64,000 bases of DNA from Saccharomycodes ludwigii (lineage: Eukaryota > Ascomycota > Saccharomycetes > Saccharomycodales > Saccharomycodaceae). The first letter of the stretch is position 1, and each line of letters begins with the position of its first letter. A program made the translations under genes and the position numbers. The stretch spans positions 496,001 through 560,000 of the forward strand of contig NC_060201.1 in NCBI RefSeq assembly GCF_020623625.1. Direction: 5' to 3'. Positions 1-8,781 of the stretch are shown here, in pieces. Below the pieces are notes generated by a model. It did not search any database. It was given only the letters and a program-made list of their open reading frames with translations, and was not told the DNA's origin.

Positions 1-190
1 TTGAATTATTCGTTATTATGTCATATACCTGTTACTATAAACCTACATCCTGGTGCCTGTAGCTTACAAACAAGTAGTATTATATACGGTAAAGATAAGA
101 TTGAAAATAAGCAAGCTTATAACGTATACTAATTCAATAGGAAAAAAAAAAAAAAAACACAAAACACCTGTACCTTTATTTTTTCCAACT
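1..190 (-). repeat. Ty5-like LTR remnant, cut by window start
   Basis: Diverged LTR of the same family as the element at 2022-7299. The stretch around 15-35 matches the LTR's TTATG-TATACCTGTTA segment. The end around 165-190 matches the terminal CACCTGTAC-TTTATTTTC-CAAC segment. Its orientation is the same as the LTRs of the whole element, whose coding strand is minus. It is an old fossil that continues off the window's left edge. Confidence 0.6.
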
Positions 191-539
191 ATCAAATATT
201 AATTTTTTAAAAAAAATTAAAAATAAATATAATTATTAAAAACACAAATTTATTGTTCGCATAATATTAGTATTTAATAATTATAAAAGTACAATATCAC
301 AATTAAGATTTATAATAATAATACAAATTTAAATTATATATTTAAATTAAAAACCGTAAATTATACTTATTTACTATTATTTTAATAATAAGTTAATAAA
401 ATATTATATTTTATTAAATATAAATAAAAAATACTTTGCGAACCCAAAAATTAGTTTTATAATAGATATTTCTATATATAGAAAGTACGAATCTTTAAAA
501 AGGTACGGGTGCATAAAATGTTTTTTTTTGGGTAATGTA
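191..539. other. Extreme AT-rich tract between two LTRs; candidate centromere core
   Basis: By hand count, 191-436 has about 21 G/C in 246 bases, roughly 92% AT. Inside it, GTTCGCA (255-261) and TGCGAAC (437-443) form a 7-bp inverted repeat separated by 175 bases with about 14 G/C. No plausible coding sequence is present. LTR remnants of the same family lie on both sides (1-190 and 540-679). The tract is left of ERG26, which in S. cerevisiae is the gene next to CEN7. The size and composition resemble a point-centromere CDEII, but no canonical CDEIII (TTTCCGAAA) or CDEI (RTCACRTG) is seen, so the centromere role is inference. Confidence 0.35.
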
Positions 540-679
540 TGTTGAGCGTATAGCTGATCTAACCGATCAATAGAATGATTCATATTATATAAGGAAAGAT
601 AATATCTAGAAGCAGCCACGTATATGATGTACGAACAGATAAAAAATAAAGACACACCCGTACATTTATTTTCTCAACA
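540..679 (-). repeat. Solo Ty5-like LTR, short form
   Basis: Begins TGTTGAGCG and ends TTTTCTCAACA, the same terminal inverted repeats as the LTRs of the whole element, with close similarity at both ends. It is about 140 bp against 243 bp for a full LTR. Flanking pentamers ATGTA (535-539) and TTGTA (680-684) differ at one base and may be a diverged target-site duplication. It is an old solo fossil. Confidence 0.8.
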
Positions 680-744
680 TTGTATACCGGTATGATTATA
701 AATCCTATATTGACATATATATAACATGACACTGTTTTCGTTAT

Positions 745-859
745 ATTAATGGTTTTTACATTTAAGCTGAAGTGACAAAGGCAATATATTCATATTAACA
801 GATACATTACATAATATGAACAATTCTATGTAATAGTAAGACCAGCTTTTTGCTCAACA
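745..859 (+). repeat. Ty5-like LTR remnant, opposite orientation
   Basis: Reads as the reverse complement of the LTR: segments near TATTCATATTAACA (788-800), TACATAATATGAA (about 808-820) and the end TGCTCAACA (851-859) match. It is partial and diverged. The boundary at the left is not clear. Confidence 0.65.
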
Positions 860-959
860 AATATATATACAATTTTTTTATTTTTTTGCACATCATGCAC
901 TTAATTATTTTAGTTTTTACATTCACTTATATGATCTCAATGAACTTAAACTAAGTATA

Positions 960-1078
960 AATCATAAAGATAAGCTCTGTGGAGAAGGTATAAGGACTAG
1001 GGTGTAGATTCATAGCAATAGGTATATTAAGTAATATGAATAATTCAATGAAAGGATAAAATCAGATTTTTGTTGAAC
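960..1078 (+). repeat. Ty5-like LTR remnant, opposite orientation
   Basis: A second reverse-oriented diverged LTR copy: AGCTCTGTGG, GGTGTAGATTCAT, AGGTATATTAAGTAATATGA and the end GTTGAAC align with the reverse complement of the 243-bp LTR. It is old, and the left boundary is uncertain. Confidence 0.5.
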
Positions 1079-1788
1079 TATTTGTTTACGCATGATATAC
1101 TGAAGCAAGTGATATATTAATATCGAAAAGTTTATTAAAAAATAAGCATAACTTTATTGATTGAATAATTTTGATATTCGTTAAAAAGAAAGATTAAAAA
1201 AAAAAAAAAAAAATAAAATAAAATAAAAAAAAAAAGTTTTTTAAATATCTCTCTAGAACAATCAAATAATGTATAATTCTGACATAAGTGAAAAAATAAT
1301 GACATAATTATAGCATAAAAGATAAATTTTTTTTATATGAAAGGATAATTGAATCCTGGGGAAGCAGATGAATCAGATCTACTTGACAGGTTCTATATGA
1401 CTTTGATCATTATTAATAAGAATTTTTAAATAAATGTTTCATTCGATTTATTGTGACACAGCTTAAATATTTGCTGTAGTTCCGGAAACTATAACCTTAT
1501 TAAGAAATTGCTTAATATAGAAAATGAAAAGAATTACGTACAATATGGAAAATACAAAAAATTTCACCTCCTCCTCCCTCCCTATAAAAGGTGATAATAT
1601 AAGCTTTATATGACCGAACTAAAAAGCAACTTTATATATACATGTAAAAGAAACATACCAAGTATGTTTGAATAATAAATTTACATGCTTATTTTCTCTT
1701 ATTTTCTCTTATTTAGCGGTAACATATTGTGTAGTTGCAATTTTTTACAGCTCTTTTATTTCCTTACATAATAAAAAATAATGATTTA
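1079..1788. other. Gene-free spacer in the LTR cluster
   Basis: No convincing ORF. It holds A-rich runs (about 1196-1235), a pyrimidine-rich patch (about 1566-1585), an imperfect palindrome AGTTCCGGAAACT (1478-1490) and a tandem ATTTTCTCTT-like repeat (about 1690-1712). It may contain further decayed LTR pieces that cannot be assigned by eye. Confidence 0.4.
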
Positions 1789-2021
1789 TGTTGAGCTAAT
1801 AGCTGATCTAACTGTTCTATAAAATTATTCATATTATGCAATATACCCATTAATATGAATACACACTTTAATATCTGTAGCGTAAGCAAAGAGACTTTTT
1901 ATAGAGCTTACGTATAATTTAAGTAATGTTGTGTTATACAAAGAAAGATACTGTCTATAAGAAAACAAGCACATGATATACACAGGTAAATAAACAATAA
2001 ATACACACCTGTACATTTATT
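1789..2021 (-). repeat. Older Ty5-like LTR, interrupted by the whole element
   Basis: Starts TGTTGAGCTAATAGC and runs as a diverged LTR copy up to GTACATTTATT. It continues after the inserted element with TTCTCAACA at 7305-7313. The two parts together give about 242 bp, a full LTR length. The younger element (2022-7299) therefore sits nested near the end of this older solo LTR. Confidence 0.85.
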
Positions 2022-2264
2022 TGTTGAGCGAATAGCTGATCTAACCGATCAATAGAATGATTCATATTATGTAATATACCTGTTAATATGAATATACACC
2101 TTAGTCTCTTTTAGCTTATGTAAAAGGGACTTCTTATATAATTACGTATAACTTAATTAATATAATATTATAAAAGGAAAGATAGTATTTAGAAGCAGCC
2201 ATGCATATGACGAACAGGCAGATAGAAAATAAATATACACACCCGTACATTTATTTTCTCAACA
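2022..2264 (-). repeat. 3' LTR of the Ty5-like element
   Basis: 243 bp, TGTTGAG to CTCAACA. No difference from the 7057-7299 copy was seen when read side by side, pointing to a recent insertion. The polypurine tract lies next to it at 2265-2273. Confidence 0.95.
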
Positions 2265-2303
2265 CTCTCCCTTACTTAATATTATCATAGTCTTTGTATA
2301 GTA

Positions 2304-5300
2304 TTAAGTAGTAATAAAGGTGTCACGGCATCTTTCGTGTAAAGCTCTTGAGAGAGGTTTGGTCATCATATCAGCTGGTTGTTCTGTTGTTTTTAAAAAT
2401 TGAATGTTTACCTTTTTGGTTTCAACGGCTTCTCTTATGTGGTGATATTTTACGTTAATGTGTTTTGTACGGTTGTGTTGTGTTGGATGTTTAGCAAGTG
2501 CAATTGCAGATGTGTTATCAGCCATCAAATCAATAGATGGTATTTCAATGTTCAGGCCATTAAATATGTCAGTTAACCAATATGCTTCTTTACACGCTTC
2601 ACTCATGGATATATATTCTGCATCAGTAGAAGATAAGCACATTACTTTAATTTTCTTGGAACTCCACGTAATGGGTGCACCACTGTAAACTGTGATGTAT
2701 CCACAGGTAGAATGCATATCCGTCTTATCATCGGCATAGGATGCATCACTGTAGACAGTAAGATGAGACGGAATACCTTTTTTATAAGTGAGACTAAAAT
2801 CTTTAGTAGTAATTAGATAGTCAACAACTCTTCTAGCAGCTTTCAGATGCACATTTGTAGGCGATTTGAGAAACCGAGATAAAAATGAAGCAGCAAAAGC
2901 AATATCATATCTCACAGTATTCGAAGCAAATAGCAGTTTTCCCACCATGCTTTGAAATCTAGTGATATCGGAAGTTGGAGGTTCAATTGAAGAAAATAAA
3001 TCGGCATGTTTATCTAGTGGAGTATGAATGGGTTTAAATGGAGGTCCAAATTCAACAAGCAATTTTGAAATATAATCGGATAGAGAGACCGAAATTCCTT
3101 GTGGAGATTGCGTTATGTTCATACCAAGAAATTTTGAAGCAGGTCCAAGATCTTTCATCTGGAAACACTCGGACAAGTAATGCTTGACTTTAGAAACATT
3201 AGCAGAAGAGCTACCGGCAATCAATAAATCATCAACATAGAGTGCAACAAAAGTTTCATCGGAGTTATTGCAACAAACAAACAACCCATGCTCAGATGGA
3301 TGTTTTGTAAAGCCTATATGGGCTAATTTTCCAGCTATAGTTTGGTTCCAAAGAAGAGGCGCTTGTTTCAAACCATATAAGCTTTTATTCAATTTCCACA
3401 CCATGCCAGGAGCATGTGGATAACCAACAGGAGGACGGACATATATGGGTGTATCAATAGGTGCATTTAGAAATGCCGTGGTTACATCCATTTGGTGGAT
3501 TAGGAAACCACGAGACGCAGCAACAGCAAGAAACAAACGAACGCTGCTATAACGAATAACAGGAGCAAATGTTTCATTGTAATCAATACCAGCACGCTGT
3601 GTAAAACCTTGGGCAACTAAACGGGCTTTGTACAACCCTGAATCCTTAATGGTAAAGACCCAACGAGAACCTATAGTTTTAGTGTCGGATGGAGGAGAAA
3701 CCAAATCAAACGTGTGATTTTCAACAAGCGAATTTAATTCCTGTTGACACGCACTTTTCCATTTTTTACCATTTGGACCTTTTAATGCAGCACTAAAGTT
3801 TTGTGGTATTTTATCATCATGGGTTCCAAAATAGGCCATAGCAGATAAAGCAATATTAGAGTGCTCAGGAAATGCTGCTGTATGGGAACGTTTAATAGCA
3901 GTGGATGAATAACCCTCAGTAGCGTTGGTTTCAGTCTGATCAAAAACGTCAGGCGATGTATGGACTAAGGAATCTGTTGTTCCAGTTGAAGCTGGTAATA
4001 ATGGTAATTCATTTAGTGATGGTACAGTCGAAGAGGAATTTTCTGATGTTGATGGTGAGGAAGATATAGAAGTAGATGGTAAAGCAAGATCCAAAAGCTG
4101 AGAGGTAAGTGGTGTATTCCCACCATGGGGAATGAAAAAGGGAGCCACTGATGACGATCCAAGGAAAGGAGCTGTTGCTTCACCAACTTCAAGTGGTTGA
4201 ACTGAAGTGGTTAGTAATTTCTGCGAGTCTGGTAATAGTTTTGAAAAATCAGGAGAAGGAATGGATTCAGATGATTCTGTAGCAGGCAAGGATGAACTGT
4301 TTGAGAAGGGAACAAGGCTGTCCAAGGAAGCTAATTTTTCTTTAGAGGTATGTTCACCAGTTTCATAATTGGTTGGGAGAACTGATAATTGTTTGATAGG
4401 ATTTGCAGCAATACATGATTGCCTAGGAGGGAGAATGGTATCTAACCCAGTTTGAGTACTTTCAACAGGCTGATGTCCGATGTACGGCATTGGGGAATCA
4501 TCAGGCATTCGATGAATAATTGAGTTTGTTGCTAAGGGAACTAAGTCAGAATTGGTTGTATTAGCAATTTTGTTATTCTGTAATGAGTCAAAGGTCTTTT
4601 TATCATCTGGTAGAATTATATCCCCGTCTGAGTCAGACGATAAAGATGAGGTATTGATATTGTTTATCATAGATGTCATTGGTGGTAGGTAAGTTCCTTT
4701 ACTAGCCATACTAGGATTAATAGATGAATTAGTTTGGGTTGATCCAATAGATGGATACTTAGGGGGTCCTGTAACTTTTGAATCAGCAAAATTATAGGCT
4801 TTTGACGAGTCAGATGAGTAGGCAAATGGAAACATAGTATCATCAAAAACAATATCTCTATTAGCTGCAACAAAAATCTTAGCACTATCAATATGATAAA
4901 TCCTATAGGCTTTGTGAGAGCTATCATAACCAACAAAAACACCAAGGATAGAGTTTGGCATCAATTTTCCATCACGATTAGACTCTGGTAATGTAACATA
5001 CGCAGCACATCCAAATACATGTAGATGTTCTATATTAATAGATTTGGGAGATTTATTAAACCAGATACAGTATGGTATTTTGTTATTGTTAAATGGACGA
5101 GGTGTCCTGTTGATAATATAGACAGAAGTTTGTAGTGCCTCTGTCCACAAATAGGGTGGTACCTTTCCTCCAATCATCAATGCTCTCATTCGTTCTTCGA
5201 TAGTACGATGTGTACGCTCAGCAATTCCATTTTGATAACTGGAATGTGATACGGTGAATTCATGTTTCACCCCTTTCTTTTGAAGATATTCATGAAAATT

Positions 5301-7100
5301 ATTGTTGTCAAATTCACCACCATGATCAGATCTAATAGTACCAAGTCGATAATTGTAACCATTTGCAGCAAAGAAATTCTCAATTTGGGTTATCCATGTA
5401 ATCAATGAGGATGTGGCATCAGATTTGCGCTTTAAGGATATAACAGTTATATATCGGGAGAAAGCATCAACTATTGTTAGAAAATATCTAGCTTCAGTTT
5501 GTTCTTTATATCGAAAGCCACCACAGATATCAACCATGATGACAGACAGTGGTTGTTTATACGTAGTGGTTGAAGATGTCGACTTGTCATGGATACCTTT
5601 TGACAATTGACAGGTTGGGCATTTAGAATACTTCTCAGAGTTCAAAATTGGTTTTCCAAATATCCGGGCAGCGGCATTATAATATTTAACACTGGGGTGT
5701 CCTAATTTAGCATGCCAGATTGGTGCACTTGATGAGGAAGCTGCAATCTTTTGTGAGACTGGGCCAAACGATAGGTTGTCCGCAGCAAGAGAGCAGAAAG
5801 CAAAGGAATCACCACACCAAGAATAAATACCGCCCTTAGTTTCAATACCAACCTGACGTAACACATCTTTTCCATGTAGCCAGACGGTACCGTCTTTCTT
5901 GAATACAAGGTCATAACCTTCACTCCTAATTTTCCTAACAGAAATTAGATTGTTCTGAAGATCAGGTACATATAAAACATCCCTGAAGACAGTTCCATTT
6001 ATATTAACAGTTCCTATTCCTTCTGCCGTTAATCTCTTTCCACCAATACCATTAACTGTTGTGTTACATGGTAGTAGTTCTGTAAAACAACTCCTATTAT
6101 CAGTCATATGTGCTGAACATCCACTATCTAAACACCAAATAGGTTCAGATTTGACAAAATTATCACATTTTCGGGATTTAGAATTTCCGTTTGAGAAGAA
6201 TGCGCTACTTTTGGTTTTTTGTAATATTTCTCTACATTTCTCAATATCGGGACAATTGATAGTTTTATGATCTTTGTCGCATAACTTGCACCTATACTTT
6301 GTTTCTCTGTTATATCTTTGATTTTTGGCTGAGACCTTAGTAAAAGCATCACCATTTTGGATTTTCTGTGATGTATTGAGGGTTGAAGATTGAGAAAGAA
6401 AAGCAGAAGATAATGGATTTATGGCATTGTCTTTATTCTTTCTTGTTGCTGACTTATTAGTCAAATACAATTTAATCTGATTAACAGTGACATCTGTGGA
6501 ATCACCATACTTATCAATCACCATATCAGCAATTGCTGGACAATAATCTAAAAATAAGGCACTTTGGTATAAAACTGAGTTTGTCATTCTCAAGTCATCT
6601 AATTCGACTAGATGATTTATAACTTCAGTACATGTCGAAATGGAAGAAGTTAAGGTATAAGGTGTAGGCTTCTTGCTCATGGCATCATAGTAGGATCTCA
6701 AAGTACCGGAGGAATACATCTCATTCAAGCTATCCCAGCCGGCCTTGGTTCTTAGATAATAATTTGTGCCCCGAAAAGCATTTGTGGCAGCTGTATATGT
6801 ATCTAATGTATTTTCATCGAGAGATTTTCTGATGGCCATGTCTGCAATTCGACTAGCCGTGGTAAGCATTCTAGTGGTAACAAATGTATCAGCATTATTA
6901 ATGTCTGGTATGTTTAATAGACCAGTTTGCAAGAAACTCACAATATATGGGTTAAAGGCTGTTAACATATAAGTAAATTCGTCACACCATTTTTTATAGT
7001 TGGAATTTCCTTTTAATTTGTAGAGTACTTCGGGTATTGCCTCAGGGCTCATAACCTGTTGAGCGAATAGCTGATCTAACCGATCAATAGAATGATTCAT
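2304..7100 (-). CDS. Gag-Pol polyprotein of the Ty5-like element
   Basis: A single frame of 1598 residues. Visible parts in order: a Gag region; a zinc knuckle CKLCDKDHKTINC; a protease motif LDSGCSAHMT; an integrase zinc region with HAKLGHPS and CPTC; integrase core motifs (IMVDICGG, RSDHGGEFD, QNGIAERTHR); a serine/proline-rich linker; reverse transcriptase with YVDDLLIAGS; and RNase H (VYSDASYADD). The order protease-integrase-RT-RNase H defines Ty1/copia (Pseudoviridae). The first ATG is inside the LTR, and a second in-frame ATG lies in the primer-binding sequence, so the true start is open. One fused frame, rather than two overlapping ones as in Ty1, is like Ty5. Confidence 0.93.
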   Translation of the reverse strand: MNHSIDRLDQLFAQQVMSPEAIPEVLYKLKGNSNYKKWCDEFTYMLTAFNPYIVSFLQTGLLNIPDINNADTFVTTRMLTTASRIADMAIRKSLDENTLDTYTAATNAFRGTNYYLRTKAGWDSLNEMYSSGTLRSYYDAMSKKPTPYTLTSSISTCTEVINHLVELDDLRMTNSVLYQSALFLDYCPAIADMVIDKYGDSTDVTVNQIKLYLTNKSATRKNKDNAINPLSSAFLSQSSTLNTSQKIQNGDAFTKVSAKNQRYNRETKYRCKLCDKDHKTINCPDIEKCREILQKTKSSAFFSNGNSKSRKCDNFVKSEPIWCLDSGCSAHMTDNRSCFTELLPCNTTVNGIGGKRLTAEGIGTVNINGTVFRDVLYVPDLQNNLISVRKIRSEGYDLVFKKDGTVWLHGKDVLRQVGIETKGGIYSWCGDSFAFCSLAADNLSFGPVSQKIAASSSSAPIWHAKLGHPSVKYYNAAARIFGKPILNSEKYSKCPTCQLSKGIHDKSTSSTTTYKQPLSVIMVDICGGFRYKEQTEARYFLTIVDAFSRYITVISLKRKSDATSSLITWITQIENFFAANGYNYRLGTIRSDHGGEFDNNNFHEYLQKKGVKHEFTVSHSSYQNGIAERTHRTIEERMRALMIGGKVPPYLWTEALQTSVYIINRTPRPFNNNKIPYCIWFNKSPKSINIEHLHVFGCAAYVTLPESNRDGKLMPNSILGVFVGYDSSHKAYRIYHIDSAKIFVAANRDIVFDDTMFPFAYSSDSSKAYNFADSKVTGPPKYPSIGSTQTNSSINPSMASKGTYLPPMTSMINNINTSSLSSDSDGDIILPDDKKTFDSLQNNKIANTTNSDLVPLATNSIIHRMPDDSPMPYIGHQPVESTQTGLDTILPPRQSCIAANPIKQLSVLPTNYETGEHTSKEKLASLDSLVPFSNSSSLPATESSESIPSPDFSKLLPDSQKLLTTSVQPLEVGEATAPFLGSSSVAPFFIPHGGNTPLTSQLLDLALPSTSISSSPSTSENSSSTVPSLNELPLLPASTGTTDSLVHTSPDVFDQTETNATEGYSSTAIKRSHTAAFPEHSNIALSAMAYFGTHDDKIPQNFSAALKGPNGKKWKSACQQELNSLVENHTFDLVSPPSDTKTIGSRWVFTIKDSGLYKARLVAQGFTQRAGIDYNETFAPVIRYSSVRLFLAVAASRGFLIHQMDVTTAFLNAPIDTPIYVRPPVGYPHAPGMVWKLNKSLYGLKQAPLLWNQTIAGKLAHIGFTKHPSEHGLFVCCNNSDETFVALYVDDLLIAGSSSANVSKVKHYLSECFQMKDLGPASKFLGMNITQSPQGISVSLSDYISKLLVEFGPPFKPIHTPLDKHADLFSSIEPPTSDITRFQSMVGKLLFASNTVRYDIAFAASFLSRFLKSPTNVHLKAARRVVDYLITTKDFSLTYKKGIPSHLTVYSDASYADDKTDMHSTCGYITVYSGAPITWSSKKIKVMCLSSTDAEYISMSEACKEAYWLTDIFNGLNIEIPSIDLMADNTSAIALAKHPTQHNRTKHINVKYHHIREAVETKKVNIQFLKTTEQPADMMTKPLSRALHERCRDTFITT

Positions 7101-7299
7101 ATTATGTAATATACCTGTTAATATGAATATACACCTTAGTCTCTTTTAGCTTATGTAAAAGGGACTTCTTATATAATTACGTATAACTTAATTAATATAA
7201 TATTATAAAAGGAAAGATAGTATTTAGAAGCAGCCATGCATATGACGAACAGGCAGATAGAAAATAAATATACACACCCGTACATTTATTTTCTCAACA
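7057..7299 (-). repeat. 5' LTR of the Ty5-like element
   Basis: 243 bp, identical by eye to the left LTR. The Gag-Pol reading frame opens inside it (ATG at 7100). The half-tRNA primer site abuts its inner edge. Confidence 0.95.
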
Positions 7300-7304
7300 T
7301 TATT

Positions 7305-7313
7305 TTCTCAACA
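7305..7313 (-). repeat. Terminal piece of the older, interrupted LTR
   Basis: TTCTCAACA after the TTATT target duplication is the missing end of the LTR at 1789-2021. This shows the nested insertion. Confidence 0.8.
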
Positions 7314-7397
7314 AAATAAACTCACAATTTATATATCTTTTATTATAACACAAAATTTGGACTGGAAAAAAAACTTTTTGTCGAAACTCATGAATGT

Positions 7398-7542
7398 TGT
7401 TGAGCGAATAGCTGATCTAACTGTTCGACAGAATTATTGATATTGTGTGATATACACAAAGCTAGAATGTATAAGAATACCAGCATATGATGTATGGGTA
7501 AATATAACGTAAATACACACCTGTATTTTTATTTTCTTAATA
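7398..7542 (-). repeat. Solo Ty5-like LTR, short and diverged
   Basis: Begins TGTTGAGCGAATAGCTG and ends around CTGTATTTTTATTTTCTTAATA, matching both LTR ends with many differences. It is about 145 bp. An old solo fossil. Confidence 0.75.
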
Positions 7543-8781
7543 AGTGCTAAGGAGATGGTTGACCTAATAAAAGTGTATATATCAATGTACTACGTCTTGC
7601 AGTGTAAAATTACTATCAAGATTTTTTTATCATTTGACAAGGAGAGTTACATGACGTACATTGTACAAGTAGAAAATAACCTTAACTAGCAGGAACTTAA
7701 TAAAGGAGTTATTACATATAATTAAGAAAATAAGCCCTTGTATTTGTTTTCTTGAAAAAATAAATATAGGGACATAAGTTTGGGTATCTAGTGAGCATTG
7801 TTGTCTATTAATGTCTATATTTTACATATAATATATTATGTTTTGTCATGATAGGAATAGCGATACTCTTGTAGGTCTTGTTATAATGTTTGAAAAGGAT
7901 ATTAGGTTCTTCTAATTTTTCTTGACAATTAATAAAGATAACAAAGTAAACTTTTGGTGGCAGATGCTATTATTTAGGAGTTACAAAATATGCTCAAAAA
8001 TCAAAACAAAAGATAAGTTAGTTATATGGTTAGTATGGGGTGTTTACAGCTAGTATCCTATTAGAATAAGGGTAAATCTTGATAAAGTAAACATCTATAA
8101 AGCGCCATGTTTATCAGCAACCATCTGAATGCTCTTTTCAATTCCTAAACGTTCTGATATAGACTGATAGTGACTGGATGAAGCGCATAGATATGGGGTT
8201 TTATGATTGTTGTATAATAGAATAGTTTGAAGTTATTAGTTAAATAGTAAGTGAGCTGGAGCACTGCAGTAGGTTCTACTTTTCAACTAATATCAAGAAG
8301 AAATTAATGAACGACAGATTCGTTTATAACAAGATGGGAATTTTTTTCGAATTCTTTTTTTTTTTTTTTGTTTTTTTTTTTTTGGTAAGTTACGATAGTT
8401 TTTGCACTCGTACAGTATAACTTTTTATTATGCTCTGCGTGAGTAAGGAATCGTGTTTTTCCCATTTTTTAATTAATGATTTTATTTTGAATTAAAATTG
8501 CAGGCTCCAACTATTTCTTAGTTTTCCAGGATTATAGGAACTTTTGGTTGCTGTTGATGTTATTACGACCATTATGATTGGCATTATTACTGCTTTTTTT
8601 TTTTTTTTTTTCGTTTTCCCTTTTCCCTTTTCCCTTTTCCTTTTTTTTTTTTTCTCTATTATAAAATTTCCTCATATATCTTTATTTATTTGTCCCCACT
8701 GTGATCTGTAATTCACCAGGAACATAAGCTACACAGACTTTTATTAAAAAAAAAGAAAAAAAAAAATCTATATTATTAGGG
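7543..8781. other. Gene-free region and ERG26 upstream sequence
   Basis: No ORF worth calling. About 7660-7755 has weak similarity to LTR ends (TAGAAAATAA; CCCTTGTATTTG). Poly-T runs occur at about 8355-8382 and 8594-8611. A short CCCTTTT tandem lies at about 8617-8640. A TCGTTTA motif (8320-8326), similar to sterol-response sites bound by Upc2/Ecm22, is 456 bp upstream of ERG26; this is weak evidence only. Confidence 0.4.

Larger units (their letters stand above)
2022..7299 (-). mobile_element. Whole Ty5-like (Ty1/copia) LTR retrotransposon
   Basis: Two direct LTRs of 243 bp (2022-2264 and 7057-7299) read as identical and carry TGTTGAG/CTCAACA ends. The 5-bp target duplication TTATT flanks both sides (2017-2021 and 7300-7304). 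On the minus strand the 5' LTR is at the right. Directly inside it the sequence GGTTATGAGCCCTG (7043-7056) is complementary to the anticodon arm of initiator tRNA-Met, the half-tRNA primer known for Ty5 and Drosophila copia. A purine tract AAGGGAGAG (2265-2273, minus strand) precedes the 3' LTR. A single long ORF encodes Gag-Pol. LTR length, single ORF and primer all fit Ty5. It looks whole and very young. Confidence 0.95.

Noticed and set aside
1478-1490. AGTTCCGGAAACT in the LTR cluster as a CDEIII core
   Set aside because: It has an extra base relative to TTTCCGAAA, no AT-rich block of suitable length adjoining and no CDEI nearby.
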